Assembly: GCF_000686805.1 (NCBI RefSeq)
Contig: NZ_JMLP01000015.1
Location: 124,001-188,000 of the forward strand
Direction: 5' to 3'
DNA length: 64,000 nucleotides
Origin: Bacillus sp. UNC41MFS5
Lineage (GTDB): Bacteria; Bacillota; Bacilli; Bacillales_B; DSM-18226
Shown: positions 26,989 to 36,221 of the stretch, piece after piece
Layout: the number at the start of each line of letters is the position of its first letter
Numbering within the stretch: the first letter of the stretch is position 1
The notes under the pieces: model-generated
The model's input: the letters and a program-made list of their open reading frames with translations, nothing else
Told to the model about the DNA's origin: nothing
Databases searched by the model: none
Program-made: the position numbers and the translations under genes

Positions 26989-28470
26989 ATGTCTAATGAA
27001 TCACTACAACTACTTTCAATCGGAATCTATATAGCCGCTATGCTCTTTATCGGCTGGTATTCCTATCGAAAGACTAGCAATCTTACAGATTACATGCTTG
27101 GAGGAAGGTCTCTAGGACCAGCTGTAACCGCATTAAGTGCAGGGGCAGCTGATATGAGCGGCTGGCTTCTAATGGGCTTGCCTGGCGGAATTTATGTAAC
27201 AGGTTTAGCAGACGCCTGGATTGCCATCGGTTTAACAATTGGCGCGTATCTAAACTGGTTATTGGTGGCACCCCGGTTGCGTTCTTACACTCAAGTGGCC
27301 AATGATTCAATCACGATTCCAAGCTACCTTGAGAACCGTTTTAAAGACAACACAAAATTACTCCGTATTGTTTCGGGTATTGTTATTCTTATTTTCTTTA
27401 CTTTCTATGTTTCATCAGGAATGGTTTCTGGAGCTGTCTTTTTTGAAAGTTCGTTTGGCACAAGTTATCATACCGGACTTCTTATTGTTGGCGGCGTTAC
27501 GGTTGCCTACACCTTATTTGGTGGATTCTTAGCGGTAAGCTATACAGACTTTATTCAAGGCTTAATGATGTTGATTGCCCTTGCTCTTGTTCCAGCAATT
27601 GGCATCTTCCACACAGGGGGTCCTGCTGAAACGTTCGAAACGATTCGGGCGATTGATCCTACAAGGCTGGATTTACTAAAAGGGACAACCTTTATAGGCA
27701 TTATTTCAGCAATGGCCTGGGGCCTAGGCTATTTTGGACAGCCCCATATCATTGTCCGCTTTATGGCAATTAAGACAATTAAAGAAACGAAAAGCGCTCG
27801 TCGCATTGGTATGGGCTGGATGATTATCTCCCTTCTTGGTACGATTGCTACCGGGTTTATTGGTATTGCCTTTTTCCATAATAATCCTGAACATGTTTTA
27901 AAGAATCCAGAAGCGGTATTTATTGAATTAAGCCAAATTTTATTCCACCCTCTTTTCGCAGGATTTGCTTTAGCAGCCATTCTCGCAGCGATTATGAGTA
28001 CGATTTCTTCTCAATTAATCGTCACATCCAGCGCACTTGTAGAAGATTTATACAAAATGGTGATGAACAAAAATGCGAAAGACAAACAGCTTGTCTTCTT
28101 AGGAAGAATGGCGGTTCTTCTCGTTTCTGTCATTGCCGCGGCTCTTGCCCTCAAGCAAGATAGCACCATTTTGGATCTTGTCGCATATGCATGGGCAGGC
28201 TTCGGCGCTTCTTTCGGGCCAGTGATTCTGTTAAGTTTATTCTGGAAAAAGTTTACGAATTGGGGCGCCCTTTTCGGGATGATCGTCGGGGCGGTTACCG
28301 TAATCGTTTGGAAAAATGTCGGCCTTGGTGACACGCTTTATGAAATTGTCCCTGGCTTTGTTTTCAACCTTATTGTCGGTGTCGTCATCAGCATGCTCAC
28401 CTATCGAAAAAATGACGAGATTGAAAAGGAATTTACTGAAACTGTTCGCTTGTTAAAAAACGATAAATAA
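26989..28470 (+). CDS. putP: Sodium/proline symporter (PutP/OpuE type)
   Basis: 493 residues of the SSS family with about 13 membrane segments. Typical words: YSYRKTSNLTDYMLGGRSLGP, ALSAGAADMSGWLLMGLPGG, NWLLVAPRLR, SSGMVSGAVFFESSFG and SWGASFGP-like AGFGASFGPVILLSLFWKK. The Na+ and proline site regions are kept. In B. subtilis the osmotically induced OpuE lies beside gatCAB, and this gene lies near gatCAB too, so it could serve osmoprotection rather than catabolism; the sequence alone does not decide. GGGAGG lies 8 nt before the ATG. The 220-bp leader is AT-rich with no riboswitch seen. Confidence 0.9.
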   Translation: MSNESLQLLSIGIYIAAMLFIGWYSYRKTSNLTDYMLGGRSLGPAVTALSAGAADMSGWLLMGLPGGIYVTGLADAWIAIGLTIGAYLNWLLVAPRLRSYTQVANDSITIPSYLENRFKDNTKLLRIVSGIVILIFFTFYVSSGMVSGAVFFESSFGTSYHTGLLIVGGVTVAYTLFGGFLAVSYTDFIQGLMMLIALALVPAIGIFHTGGPAETFETIRAIDPTRLDLLKGTTFIGIISAMAWGLGYFGQPHIIVRFMAIKTIKETKSARRIGMGWMIISLLGTIATGFIGIAFFHNNPEHVLKNPEAVFIELSQILFHPLFAGFALAAILAAIMSTISSQLIVTSSALVEDLYKMVMNKNAKDKQLVFLGRMAVLLVSVIAAALALKQDSTILDLVAYAWAGFGASFGPVILLSLFWKKFTNWGALFGMIVGAVTVIVWKNVGLGDTLYEIVPGFVFNLIVGVVISMLTYRKNDEIEKEFTETVRLLKNDK

Positions 28471-28471
28471 T

Positions 28472-28506
28472 AAATACGCTCGGATCCCATTGATCCGAGC
28501 GTATTT
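28472..28506. terminator. Bidirectional terminator after putP
   Basis: A perfect 15-bp stem (AAATACGCTCGGATC with GATCCGAGCGTATTT) around CCATT, between convergent genes. Confidence 0.9.
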
Positions 28507-29038
28507 AATTTTCTATCATGGTCGATAGTTTTATGACAGTTTTCCAATTACGCACTGTCGCCGGAACCTCTAGTTTTGGGAGCTGAGCTGCTAGTTTTGA
28601 ATCGAGAATACTTTGCCTTAGATACAGATAAACTTCCTTTCCATTAATAAAACATTCGTCCGGTTCACTTTTGAAACTACGTAAATATTCTATTTTCTCT
28701 TGGGAAGGTTCGTCTGCCAAAAAGGCTAGTTGGATACTCTCGCCTTCTTTCAATGATTCCATAGAGTAGGGGCAATTACGGATAATCTGCTCGTATTCCT
28801 CAGCTGTTCTTAGAATAACAGGGACGGGGAAACCAAATGTCTTACTTATTTCCTCCTCTAATCGTTGGCTAAGCCGAGCGGAATCATCACTTGCTTCAAA
28901 CAAAACATTGCCACTTTGAATATATGTTTTTACTTTTTCTAATCCGATCGTTTCTAATAGATTTTTTAAATCAGCCATTTTGATCCGATTATTCTTGCCA
29001 ACATTAATACCTCTCAGCAGCGCAATATAAATAGTCAT
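28505..29038 (-). CDS. DUF1697 family protein
   Basis: 177 residues beginning MTIYIALLRGINVGKNNRIKM, the hallmark of DUF1697. Further family words are GLEKVKTYIQSGNVLFEA, FGFPVPVILRT and the C-terminal ATVRNWKTVIKL. A small cytosolic protein, widespread in soil bacteria, with no established function. It ends in the terminator shared with putP and is monocistronic. Confidence 0.9.
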   Translation of the reverse strand: MTIYIALLRGINVGKNNRIKMADLKNLLETIGLEKVKTYIQSGNVLFEASDDSARLSQRLEEEISKTFGFPVPVILRTAEEYEQIIRNCPYSMESLKEGESIQLAFLADEPSQEKIEYLRSFKSEPDECFINGKEVYLYLRQSILDSKLAAQLPKLEVPATVRNWKTVIKLSTMIEN

Positions 29039-29183
29039 TTATGAACCTCGCTTCTTTTGATATACATCATACTAAAATCTTACCATTTATTTGTGGATTT
29101 AAACGATCCGCAGGTTTGGGAGGATAATATGATTCATTCAGAGAAAATTAGAATCATAAATATTTTTATGGAGGGATTTGCTC

Positions 29184-29615
29184 ATGGTTCCACAAAGAGT
29201 TAGTTTGCTTACAATTGGCGCATATGATTTGCCTGTACTTAGGAAATTTTATCAAACATTGGGATGGGAGGAAACGGAAATAAGCTCGGACCAATTCGCT
29301 GTATTTAAAACGGCGGGCGTCCTGCTTTCGTTATACCCGATTGCCGAGTTAGCAAAGGATGCCGGCATTGAATTTACACACTCTCCTGAGAGCTTTCATG
29401 GTGTGACCTTTTCTATTAACGTAGATCAACAGGAACAAGTTGATACAACGGTAGAAAAGATTCGCAGCGCAGGGGCAAAAATACTGCGAGAGCCAAGTGA
29501 TGTCTTCTGGGGCGGACGCATAGCCTATTTTGCTGACCCTGAAAATAACCTCTGGGAAGTTGCTTGGAACCCTTCAGCCATTTTTGATGAGCGCGGTGCG
29601 ATGGTATCCTTCTAA
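29184..29615 (+). CDS. VOC-superfamily (glyoxalase-like) protein
   Basis: 143 residues from ATG 29184 (GGAGGG 7 nt upstream; the TTG at 29178 is too close). A VOC fold: VSLLTIGAYDLPVLRKFYQTLGW at the start and FADPENNLWEVAWNP near the end, with Glu in the position of a metal ligand. The family includes glyoxalases, dioxygenases and resistance proteins, so the reaction is not predictable. No neighbours on the same strand. Confidence 0.85.
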   Translation: MVPQRVSLLTIGAYDLPVLRKFYQTLGWEETEISSDQFAVFKTAGVLLSLYPIAELAKDAGIEFTHSPESFHGVTFSINVDQQEQVDTTVEKIRSAGAKILREPSDVFWGGRIAYFADPENNLWEVAWNPSAIFDERGAMVSF

Positions 29616-29665
29616 GAAAGAGCTTAATTCTTACACGACTCGACTATTTTCAGCTAATAATAATA

Positions 29666-30120
29666 CTAACTAAACGTTTGATTAGTAATTGATTCAGCCC
29701 TTTTAAATAAAGGGTTTTTCTATGTAATCAGGCAAAAAGCTTGTCGCTAAATGGGGCAACATAACTACCCAAATGCCTTTTTTCTTACTACTTTTACATT
29801 TTTCGACCATCAGCAAACTAATTAAACGTTTAATTAAAAAGGCTAAATACCCTGCTGTATTAAGCTTTTAATGCAAAAACCACTAAAAATATTGTTGAAT
29901 TTACACACTTTAGAAAAACTAACCAAACGTTTGATTAGTTAGCCATGAAGCCATATAACTAAATGGTTTCAGCCCTATATTGTGAAAACTCTTTGTCGAC
30001 CCAGTTATCATTTTCCACGAGAAAAAATAAAAAACGTGTCGATTCTAAAATTTCCTTAGGGAAATCCTTATGCTTCGACACCATTCCTGATTATTCCTTA
30101 CTAACCAAACGTTTGATTAG
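29666..30120. repeat. Four copies of a 20-bp palindrome in a gene-free interval
   Basis: Copies at 29666-29685, 29818-29837, 29919-29938 and 30101-30120 share CTAACCAAACGTTTGATTAG with 0-5 changes. Three are followed by a short CCCTTT..AGGG or similar element and then a GTCGA word, so the surrounding 100-180 bp also looks like a decayed tandem unit. Two further hairpins occur (GTGTCGA/TCGACAC at 30036-30081; TGTCGA/TCGACA at about 30174-30195). The interval 29616-30194 lies between the 3' ends of two convergent genes, so no promoter for them is expected. No coding frame is convincing. Confidence 0.8.
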
Positions 30121-30194
30121 ATACAGGATAAACCCTTTTAACATATAGGTTTTTTCCCGGGAAATGGCGAAAACAATGTCGAACTCCGCTCGAC

Positions 30195-30230
30195 ATAAAA
30201 AAAGCTGGCAGACTGCATTCTGCCAGCTTT
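30195..30230 (-). terminator. Terminator of gatCAB
   Basis: AAAGCTGGCAG pairs with CTGCCAGCTTT; a T run follows on the minus strand, just after gatB. Confidence 0.88.
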
Positions 30231-30234
30231 CGTA

Positions 30235-31662
30235 TTAACGCTTTTGTAGTTCTTGCTGTAACAACTGATTAACCATTTGTGGATTGGCCTGACCCTTCGT
30301 TGCTTTCATTAATTGTCCTACTAAGAAACCAACTGCTTTGTTTTTCCCATTCTTAAAGTCTTCAATCGATTGTGGATTCGCATCCAACACCTCTGAAATA
30401 ATTTTAAGAAGTGTGCCTTCATCAGAAATTTGAACAAGTCCCTTGTCCTTCACAATTTGCTCGGCATCGCCGCCATTTTCAATCAAGTCTTTAAAAACGG
30501 TTTTAGCAATTTTCGAAGAAATCGTGCCATTTCCGATCAACTTAATCATGCTTGCTAGACCTTCTGGAGTTAAGGCTACTTGGTGAAGTTCCTTTTGCTC
30601 AGCATTCAAGTAGGCAGAAACATCCCCCATGATCCAGTTCGAGGCAAGCTTTGCATCCGCTCCGCCATTAACAGTTGCTTCAAAGAAATCTGACATTTCT
30701 TTCGTAACCGTTAGCACCTTTGCATCGTAAACAGGCAGTCCAAGTTCATCAATATAACGCTTTTGACGCTGATCAGGAAGCTCTGGAATTTCAGCACGTA
30801 TCCGTGCTTTCCAGTCTTCATCAATGTACAAATCCATTAAATCTGGCTCAGGGAAGTAACGGTAATCATCCGAACCTTCTTTGACCCTCATCAACAGAGT
30901 AGCCCCTGTTGCTTCATCAAAACGGCGTGTTTCCTGGTCGATTGTACCTCCCGCAGAAACCACTTCTCGTTGACGCTTCTCTTCATATTCAAGACCTTTA
31001 CGGACGAAATTGAACGAGTTGAGGTTTTTCAGTTCTGTTTTTGTTCCGAATTCTTTTTGTCCAACAGGACGAATCGAAATATTCGCATCACAACGGAGTG
31101 AACCCTCTTCCATTTTACAATCGGAAACGCCTGTATATTGAATAATGGATTTTAATTTTTCAAGATACGCATAAGCCTCATCAGGTGTACGGATATCTGG
31201 TTCAGAAACAATCTCAACAAGCGGAGTACCCTGACGGTTGTAATCACATAGTGAATATCCTTTGCCATGGTTCAGCTTTCCTGCATCTTCTTCCAAGTGG
31301 ATGCGCGTAATGCCAATTCGTTTGGTATAGCCATTTACCTCAATATCAATATAGCCATGCTCTCCGATTGGCTTATCAAATTGGGAAATCTGGTAGGCCT
31401 TAGGATTATCCGGGTAAAAGTAATTCTTGCGGTCAAACTTGGTATGAGTAGCAACCTCACAATTAATCGCCATCGCTGCTTTTATCCCGAATTCTACCGC
31501 TTTTTTATTAAGGACAGGTAATACACCAGGGTAGCCAAGGTCGATAACGCTTGTATTTGTATTCGGTTCAGCCCCAAAATGATTTGGGCTCGCCGAGAAA
31601 ATCTTAGATTCTGTTTTTAACTCTACATGGACCTCAAGTCCAATCACTGTTTCAAATTCCAT
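30235..31662 (-). CDS. gatB: Aspartyl/glutamyl-tRNA(Asn/Gln) amidotransferase subunit B
   Basis: 475 residues from ATG 31662, with GGGGG 8 nt upstream. GatB binds mischarged Glu-tRNA-Gln or Asp-tRNA-Asn and transfers ammonia from GatA. Typical words: [40 protein letters not shown], and the tail domain ending [18 protein letters not shown]. The cradle domain and the YqeY-like C-terminal helical domain are complete. It is the last gene of gatC-gatA-gatB. Confidence 0.97.
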   Translation of the reverse strand: MEFETVIGLEVHVELKTESKIFSASPNHFGAEPNTNTSVIDLGYPGVLPVLNKKAVEFGIKAAMAINCEVATHTKFDRKNYFYPDNPKAYQISQFDKPIGEHGYIDIEVNGYTKRIGITRIHLEEDAGKLNHGKGYSLCDYNRQGTPLVEIVSEPDIRTPDEAYAYLEKLKSIIQYTGVSDCKMEEGSLRCDANISIRPVGQKEFGTKTELKNLNSFNFVRKGLEYEEKRQREVVSAGGTIDQETRRFDEATGATLLMRVKEGSDDYRYFPEPDLMDLYIDEDWKARIRAEIPELPDQRQKRYIDELGLPVYDAKVLTVTKEMSDFFEATVNGGADAKLASNWIMGDVSAYLNAEQKELHQVALTPEGLASMIKLIGNGTISSKIAKTVFKDLIENGGDAEQIVKDKGLVQISDEGTLLKIISEVLDANPQSIEDFKNGKNKAVGFLVGQLMKATKGQANPQMVNQLLQQELQKR

Positions 31663-31674
31663 TATCTTCACCCC

Positions 31675-33132
31675 CTATAATTCCGGCTTTTCTTTATGAA
31701 AGTCTGTTGCCTGTTCAAATGCATGTGCTACACGATAGATCGTTGTTTCATCAAAATACTTGCCGATGATTTGTAATCCTAACGGTAACCCGCTATCAAA
31801 GCCGCATGGAACCGATATTCCTGGTAAACCCGCAAGATTAAGAGGAATGGTTAAAATATCATTGGCGTACATCGTTAATGGGTCCTCAATATTTTCACCT
31901 ATTTTAAAAGCAGGTGTTGGGGTGGTAGGTCCAATGATTACATCATATTTTGCAAAGATATTTTCAAAGTCTTGCTTGATTAAAGTCCGTACCTGCTGTG
32001 CTTTTTTGTAATAAGCATCATAGTACCCTGAACTTAGCGCAAACGTACCAAGCATAATCCGGCGTTTTACTTCATCACCAAAGCCTTCTGCACGGGATTT
32101 TTTATATAAATCGATTAATGTTTCAGCATCTTTTGAGCGATAGCCGTAACGGACTCCGTCGAAACGGGCAAGGTTGGCTGATGCTTCAGATGAAGACAGC
32201 AAATAGTATGCTGCTAGCGCATACTTGGAATGCGGCAGGGAAACTTCTTCCCATGTTGCACCAAGACCCTCGAGTACTTTTAAGGCATTTAAGACGGACT
32301 GTTTTACTGATTCGCTGACACCTTCACCAAGATACTCTTTTGGTACAGCGATTTTGAGGCCCTTCACATCACCAGTTAAACCACTCGCAAAGTTTGGTAC
32401 ATCCACATTCGCAGAGGTCGAATCCATAGGATCGAGGCCGGAAATTGCTTGAAGCAGGTAGGCATTGTCCTCCACTGTTCTAGTAATTGGTCCAATTTGA
32501 TCAAGGGATGAAGCGAAGGCAACGAGACCAAACCGGGAAACACGTCCATAGGTTGGTTTCATTCCTACGACACCACAAAAAGAAGCTGGCTGACGGATGG
32601 AACCGCCCGTATCAGAACCAAGCGAAAACAGGACCTCTCCTGCTGCTACAGATGCGGCTGAACCGCCTGAAGAGCCACCTGGAACTGTCTCAAGATTCCA
32701 TGGATTACGTGTCGTTTGGTAATGGGAATTTTCGTTGGAAGACCCCATTGCAAACTCATCCATATTTAGCTTTCCAATCGTTACCGTTTCTGCTTGCTGC
32801 AGTTTCTGAACAACGGTCGCATCATAAATCGGATCAAAGTTTTCAAGGATTTTACTCGCACAAGTTGTCCTAAGTCCTTTTGTAACTAAGTTATCTTTTA
32901 AGCCAATCGGCATCCCAAATAGCAAACCTTTGGCAGTCTCACTATTGATTTTCTCATCTAAAACTTTCGCTGAAAGACGTGCCCGCTCTTCATCTAACGT
33001 TAAAAACGCCTGAACTTTATCTTCAACTTGTCCAATTCTCTTATAGGATTCATCGACAAGATCGGATACTTTTAGTTCCTTCTTTGTAAAAAGTTCATGT
33101 AGGTCTGAAACTTTATAATCAAATAAACTCAC
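31675..33132 (-). CDS. gatA: Aspartyl/glutamyl-tRNA amidotransferase subunit A
   Basis: 485 residues. An amidase-signature enzyme that hydrolyses glutamine and passes ammonia to GatB. The Lys-Ser-Ser triad lies in [13 protein letters not shown] (Lys), and in [17 protein letters not shown] with [16 protein letters not shown] (Ser residues). Spacing of 3 bp to gatC and 12 bp to gatB shows a tight operon. Confidence 0.97.
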   Translation of the reverse strand: MSLFDYKVSDLHELFTKKELKVSDLVDESYKRIGQVEDKVQAFLTLDEERARLSAKVLDEKINSETAKGLLFGMPIGLKDNLVTKGLRTTCASKILENFDPIYDATVVQKLQQAETVTIGKLNMDEFAMGSSNENSHYQTTRNPWNLETVPGGSSGGSAASVAAGEVLFSLGSDTGGSIRQPASFCGVVGMKPTYGRVSRFGLVAFASSLDQIGPITRTVEDNAYLLQAISGLDPMDSTSANVDVPNFASGLTGDVKGLKIAVPKEYLGEGVSESVKQSVLNALKVLEGLGATWEEVSLPHSKYALAAYYLLSSSEASANLARFDGVRYGYRSKDAETLIDLYKKSRAEGFGDEVKRRIMLGTFALSSGYYDAYYKKAQQVRTLIKQDFENIFAKYDVIIGPTTPTPAFKIGENIEDPLTMYANDILTIPLNLAGLPGISVPCGFDSGLPLGLQIIGKYFDETTIYRVAHAFEQATDFHKEKPEL

Positions 33133-33135
33133 CTT

Positions 33136-33435
33136 TTAATCCTCCTTTCCCATAATCGATGGTACTTTAATCTGTCCGTCCTGATGCAGAGGTGCATTTT
33201 TTAGTACCTCTTCACGCGATAAACCAGGTTTGGATTTATCTTCACGCAAGACATTTTTCATATCCAGCACATGGTATGTAGGTTCCACATTTTCCGTATC
33301 CAATTCATTTAACTGTTCAGCAAAGGTAATAATCGCATCCAGTTGCTTCGTAAACATGTCTGTTTCTTCTTCGGTTATGGCCAATCGTGCCAGATTGGCT
33401 ACATGCTTTACCTGATCCTTTGAAATTCGTGACAT
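33136..33435 (-). CDS. gatC: Aspartyl/glutamyl-tRNA amidotransferase subunit C
   Basis: 99 residues, close to the 96 of B. subtilis GatC. It starts [18 protein letters not shown] and contains [17 protein letters not shown] and [10 protein letters not shown] at the end. GatC stabilises GatA and helps its insertion in the complex. First gene of the operon; GGGGG lies 7-8 nt before the start. The 235 bp before it hold the operon promoter and nothing else visible. Confidence 0.95.
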   Translation of the reverse strand: MSRISKDQVKHVANLARLAITEEETDMFTKQLDAIITFAEQLNELDTENVEPTYHVLDMKNVLREDKSKPGLSREEVLKNAPLHQDGQIKVPSIMGKED

Positions 33436-33670
33436 AGTATAACCCCCTATCCCTTCAATCTTGTCATATCAATACTAATGATGATACCAAACTTTTCCGC
33501 TTTACCGCAATGATTCCATCATCAGTATGGGCAAGGGAATTGATTTTTGTTCATAATTCTTAAAATTTCAGTCTATTTTTCTCTTATTAATACAATTTTT
33601 TCCTAATAAGTTTATCACAGACATTCTCGGCAACTTCCCTTATAATGGTCATGGATGGGAGGGCTTCTGA

Positions 33671-34327
33671 ATGAAAAAACGAAGACGAAAGAAATTCAAA
33701 ACCTTTTTTGTGCTGTTCATCCTTTTTTGCGCCTTAGCTTTGTTCCAAAATTATTTTCAACAACAAGGCTCCCTTGATATAGTGAAAAACGATCCATTTG
33801 CTGATGTTAAAAAATACCGTTCCCTCATACATGATGAATTAGCGAAATATCATTTGGAAAGTCATACTACAGTAGTTATCGCTTTAATGCAGCAGGAAAG
33901 CCGCGGCAAAGGCGGAGACCCTATGCAGGCGTCGGAATCGGCAGGGTTGGCAAGAAATACAATAACAGATCCGCAAAAAAGTATTCAGGTTGGTGTGAAA
34001 CATTTTCAGCGCGTCCTCAGTTATGGGAATAAGAAAAAAGTAGATTTCCAGGCCGTTATCCAGTCTTACAACATGGGAATTGGTTATATCGACTATGTTG
34101 CAGAGCATGGCGGGAAGCATAGTGAGGCGTTGGCGAAGGAATTTTCTCTCCAGCAGGTAAAAGAAAAGCCGACTATTTATACATGTGGCGGCAATAAAAA
34201 TAATTTTCGCTACCCATATTGCTATGGTGATTTCACCTATAGTACAAAGGTAACGAAAAATATTCAATTATTAGCGGACAGCGTTCCTGTTACGGGTGAA
34301 GAAGAAACCACCGGTGAATCGTTTTGA
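33671..34327 (+). CDS. Secreted or membrane-anchored lysozyme-like murein hydrolase
   Basis: 218 residues. A basic N-terminus (MKKRRRKKFK) and a membrane segment at 11-28 act as signal anchor. Residues about 50-205 form the lysozyme-like domain found in CwlT: VVIALMQQESRG with the catalytic Glu, DPMQASESAGL, VGVKHFQRVL, QSYNMGIGYIDYV and YGDFTYSTKV. GGGAGGG lies 7 nt before the start. It should cleave glycan strands as a muramidase or lytic transglycosylase. It is not part of a conjugative element here, unlike CwlT, so a housekeeping wall role is more likely. The stop codon lies in the loop of its terminator. Confidence 0.82.
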   Translation: MKKRRRKKFKTFFVLFILFCALALFQNYFQQQGSLDIVKNDPFADVKKYRSLIHDELAKYHLESHTTVVIALMQQESRGKGGDPMQASESAGLARNTITDPQKSIQVGVKHFQRVLSYGNKKKVDFQAVIQSYNMGIGYIDYVAEHGGKHSEALAKEFSLQQVKEKPTIYTCGGNKNNFRYPYCYGDFTYSTKVTKNIQLLADSVPVTGEEETTGESF

Positions 34328-34346
34328 GGATTCATCGGTGGTTTTT
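34307..34346. terminator. Terminator overlapping the lysozyme-like stop codon
   Basis: ACCACCGGTGAATC pairs with GATTCATCGGTGGT (one wobble), T run at 34342-34346. The last codons and TGA form the stem and loop. Confidence 0.85.
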
Positions 34347-34349
34347 GAA

Positions 34350-34844
34350 TTAATTGATATTTTCGGTCATATTCTTCTTTTTAAAACGGCTGAACAGAAG
34401 AACAAGTTTAATCGGCAAAAGCCCTAGGATTCCACCCAGCGTATTTAATATTAAATCGTCCACATCGAAGCTGCCAAACTCAAATACCAGTTGCAGCAGT
34501 TCAAATGTCAGACTTAAGGTAAAGGTGGCAAGGGTGACGGCGCTAAGTTTTTGAAACTTCTTCGCCAGCAATGGTAAGATGAATCCGAACGGCATAAAAC
34601 CGATGATATTCCCTGCTAGGTTTTCAATCCGAATAATTAAATTGATATCAGCTAAAAACAGGTAAAAATTAATCGTTTTAAAAGGGACAAAATTATTCGA
34701 CCGCCAGTGGTATTCATCATACGTAAAGTTGAAATGATTAATAATCTCAGATAACGGAATGTATTTAAACAAAATTAATTTTGAAAGAATCGCTAAATAT
34801 AAACAAAGAATTAGGAAAAGAGTCATTTTATAAATAATTTTCAT
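34350..34844 (-). CDS. VanZ-family membrane protein
   Basis: 164 residues with four to five membrane segments. The VanZ motif NLAGNIIGFMPFGFILPLL and a second GSFDVDDLILNTLGGILGLLPI are characteristic. VanZ proteins confer low-level teicoplanin resistance in some hosts, but most chromosomal members have no known function. GGAG lies 10 nt before ATG 34844. Monocistronic and convergent to the lysozyme-like gene. Confidence 0.85.
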   Translation of the reverse strand: MKIIYKMTLFLILCLYLAILSKLILFKYIPLSEIINHFNFTYDEYHWRSNNFVPFKTINFYLFLADINLIIRIENLAGNIIGFMPFGFILPLLAKKFQKLSAVTLATFTLSLTFELLQLVFEFGSFDVDDLILNTLGGILGLLPIKLVLLFSRFKKKNMTENIN

Positions 34845-34935
34845 TCATCACTGCTCCATTTATTACATATCAAAAATAACCTTACCATATTTTTTAACCG
34901 TCGTGGGAGCAAAACTGGAATTGGAGGAATTTAGA

Positions 34936-35388
34936 ATGTCTGAACATGTTTTTCATTTAAAGGCAAACTGGCCGGGTTTACGGAATGATGTTGGAGAGAT
35001 TGAGGCAGGGAATTTAGTCACGAAGGTCTCCATACCGCCAGAAATGGATGGCCCTGGTATTGGCACGAATCCAGATGAGATGCTGCTGGGGGCTGCCGCG
35101 ACCTGCTATATTATTACTCTTGCGGCAATGCTGGAACGGAGCAGTTTAGAGAAGGAAAGCCTAACGATGGAGTCGGAAGGCATTGTCGATGTTACCAAGG
35201 GGGTTTTTACCTATAAAAAGATTATTCATCGACCATATCTTGTCCTGAAATCAGGTGCACCGAAAAAAGATGTTGAGATGGCTGTGAGGCTTGCCAAAAA
35301 AGCGGAGACATCATGCATGATCAGCCGCGCGATTCAGGGGAATGTGGAGATAGAACTGCAGGCTACGGTGGAAGTAGCAGTTGAGTGA
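34936..35388 (+). CDS. OsmC/Ohr-family peroxiredoxin-like protein
   Basis: 150 residues from ATG 34936, with GGAGG 8-9 nt upstream. The two redox Cys of the family are in AAATCYIITLAAML and AETSCMISRAI. Ohr/OsmC proteins reduce organic hydroperoxides using lipoyl or other thiols in the cytosol; this one is of the YhfA/OsmC-like branch rather than clearly Ohr. It ends before a strong terminator and is alone. Confidence 0.85.
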   Translation: MSEHVFHLKANWPGLRNDVGEIEAGNLVTKVSIPPEMDGPGIGTNPDEMLLGAAATCYIITLAAMLERSSLEKESLTMESEGIVDVTKGVFTYKKIIHRPYLVLKSGAPKKDVEMAVRLAKKAETSCMISRAIQGNVEIELQATVEVAVE

Positions 35389-35433
35389 AAAAGAAAAGTA
35401 CTAGAAACAGTGTGTTCTCTGGGATGACGCTTT

Positions 35434-35462
35434 TGGTCCTCATGACTATCTCATGAGGACCA
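35434..35462. terminator. Terminator between osmC-like and yueI genes
   Basis: TGGTCCTCATGA pairs exactly with TCATGAGGACCA around CTATC, followed by TTGTTTTAG. Confidence 0.85.
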
Positions 35463-35467
35463 TTGTT

Positions 35468-35905
35468 TTAGCGGTTAAATAATTTTGAAAAGAATCCCTT
35501 GCTCTTTTTACCTTCATCCTTGACCATTTTTGGTTCCTTGTTAGTAATATATATATCTTCCTTATCAATCGCGTGGTCCATGGCTAATACTAAGCCGATT
35601 TCCGAGTCGTGGTCTTTATTGGTCACAAGGGTGTGTTCAATTTTATATTTTGTGGCCAGTTTTACATATTTTGAAAGGGTTTCATAACTCATATTTCCAT
35701 TTAAGAAAAGGTGGGACTGCGGCTTTTCCTTCATCTGCTTCTCAACTTGGGGATATACGTTTGCTTCTGCCACTTGGCTTTTTGTCAGAGCTACGACAAT
35801 CCGCTCTCGGAGCGTACCTAAGAATTTCCGGCGCTCATCTGGTTTTGTTTGTAGCGGTCCATAGATTCCCTGCTGTAAAACCTCGTCAACGGTTGTCTTT
35901 TTCAA
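35468..35905 (-). CDS. yueI: YueI family protein (DUF1694)
   Basis: 145 residues. I prefer the TTG at 35905 (MKKTTVDEVLQQGIYG) because TGGAG lies 8 nt upstream; a longer reading from 35920 would start within that site. The sequence matches DUF1694: QQGIYGPLQTKPDERRKFLGTLRERI, SHLFLNGNMSYETLSKYVKLA and a basic tail KSKGFFSKLFNR. Cytosolic; no established function. It is followed on the other side by a 21-bp tandem array. Confidence 0.85.
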   Translation of the reverse strand: MKKTTVDEVLQQGIYGPLQTKPDERRKFLGTLRERIVVALTKSQVAEANVYPQVEKQMKEKPQSHLFLNGNMSYETLSKYVKLATKYKIEHTLVTNKDHDSEIGLVLAMDHAIDKEDIYITNKEPKMVKDEGKKSKGFFSKLFNR

Positions 35906-36011
35906 ATAAATCAACTCCATATAAAGGCTATTATTATCTATGATGATACCCTAAAAAACGTTCCATACCAAAAAGTGGGTTTCCGAGGTGGGCAAATTAA
36001 TCTAATCGAGA

Positions 36012-36179
36012 GTAAATTTGGCTTATCCGCTAGTAAATTCAAACCATCCGCCAGTAAGCTTGGCCTATCCGCCAGTAAACCGCCCCCTTCCACCAGTAAA
36101 CCACCCTATTCCGCCAGTAAACCGCCCCCTTCCGCCAGTAAACCGCCCCCTTCCGCCAGTAAACCACCCTATTCCCCCA
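36012..36179. repeat. Tandem array, eight units of exactly 21 bp
   Basis: Eight consecutive 21-bp units start GTAAA and end CCGCCA; the typical unit is GTAAACCGCCCCCTTCCGCC plus A. The first two units diverge most, the last four least. Because 21 is a multiple of 3, all frames read as heptapeptide repeats such as SASKPPP or PPVNRPL, which creates spurious open frames. The array fills the interval between yueI and the aceA stop. No hairpin or known element fits. Confidence 0.9.
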
Positions 36180-36221
36180 GCAAAAAATCCTTCCCCCATA
36201 AATCGAGAGAAGGATCGACTC

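Noticed and set aside
36012..36179. CRISPR array
   Set aside because: Units are contiguous with no spacers.
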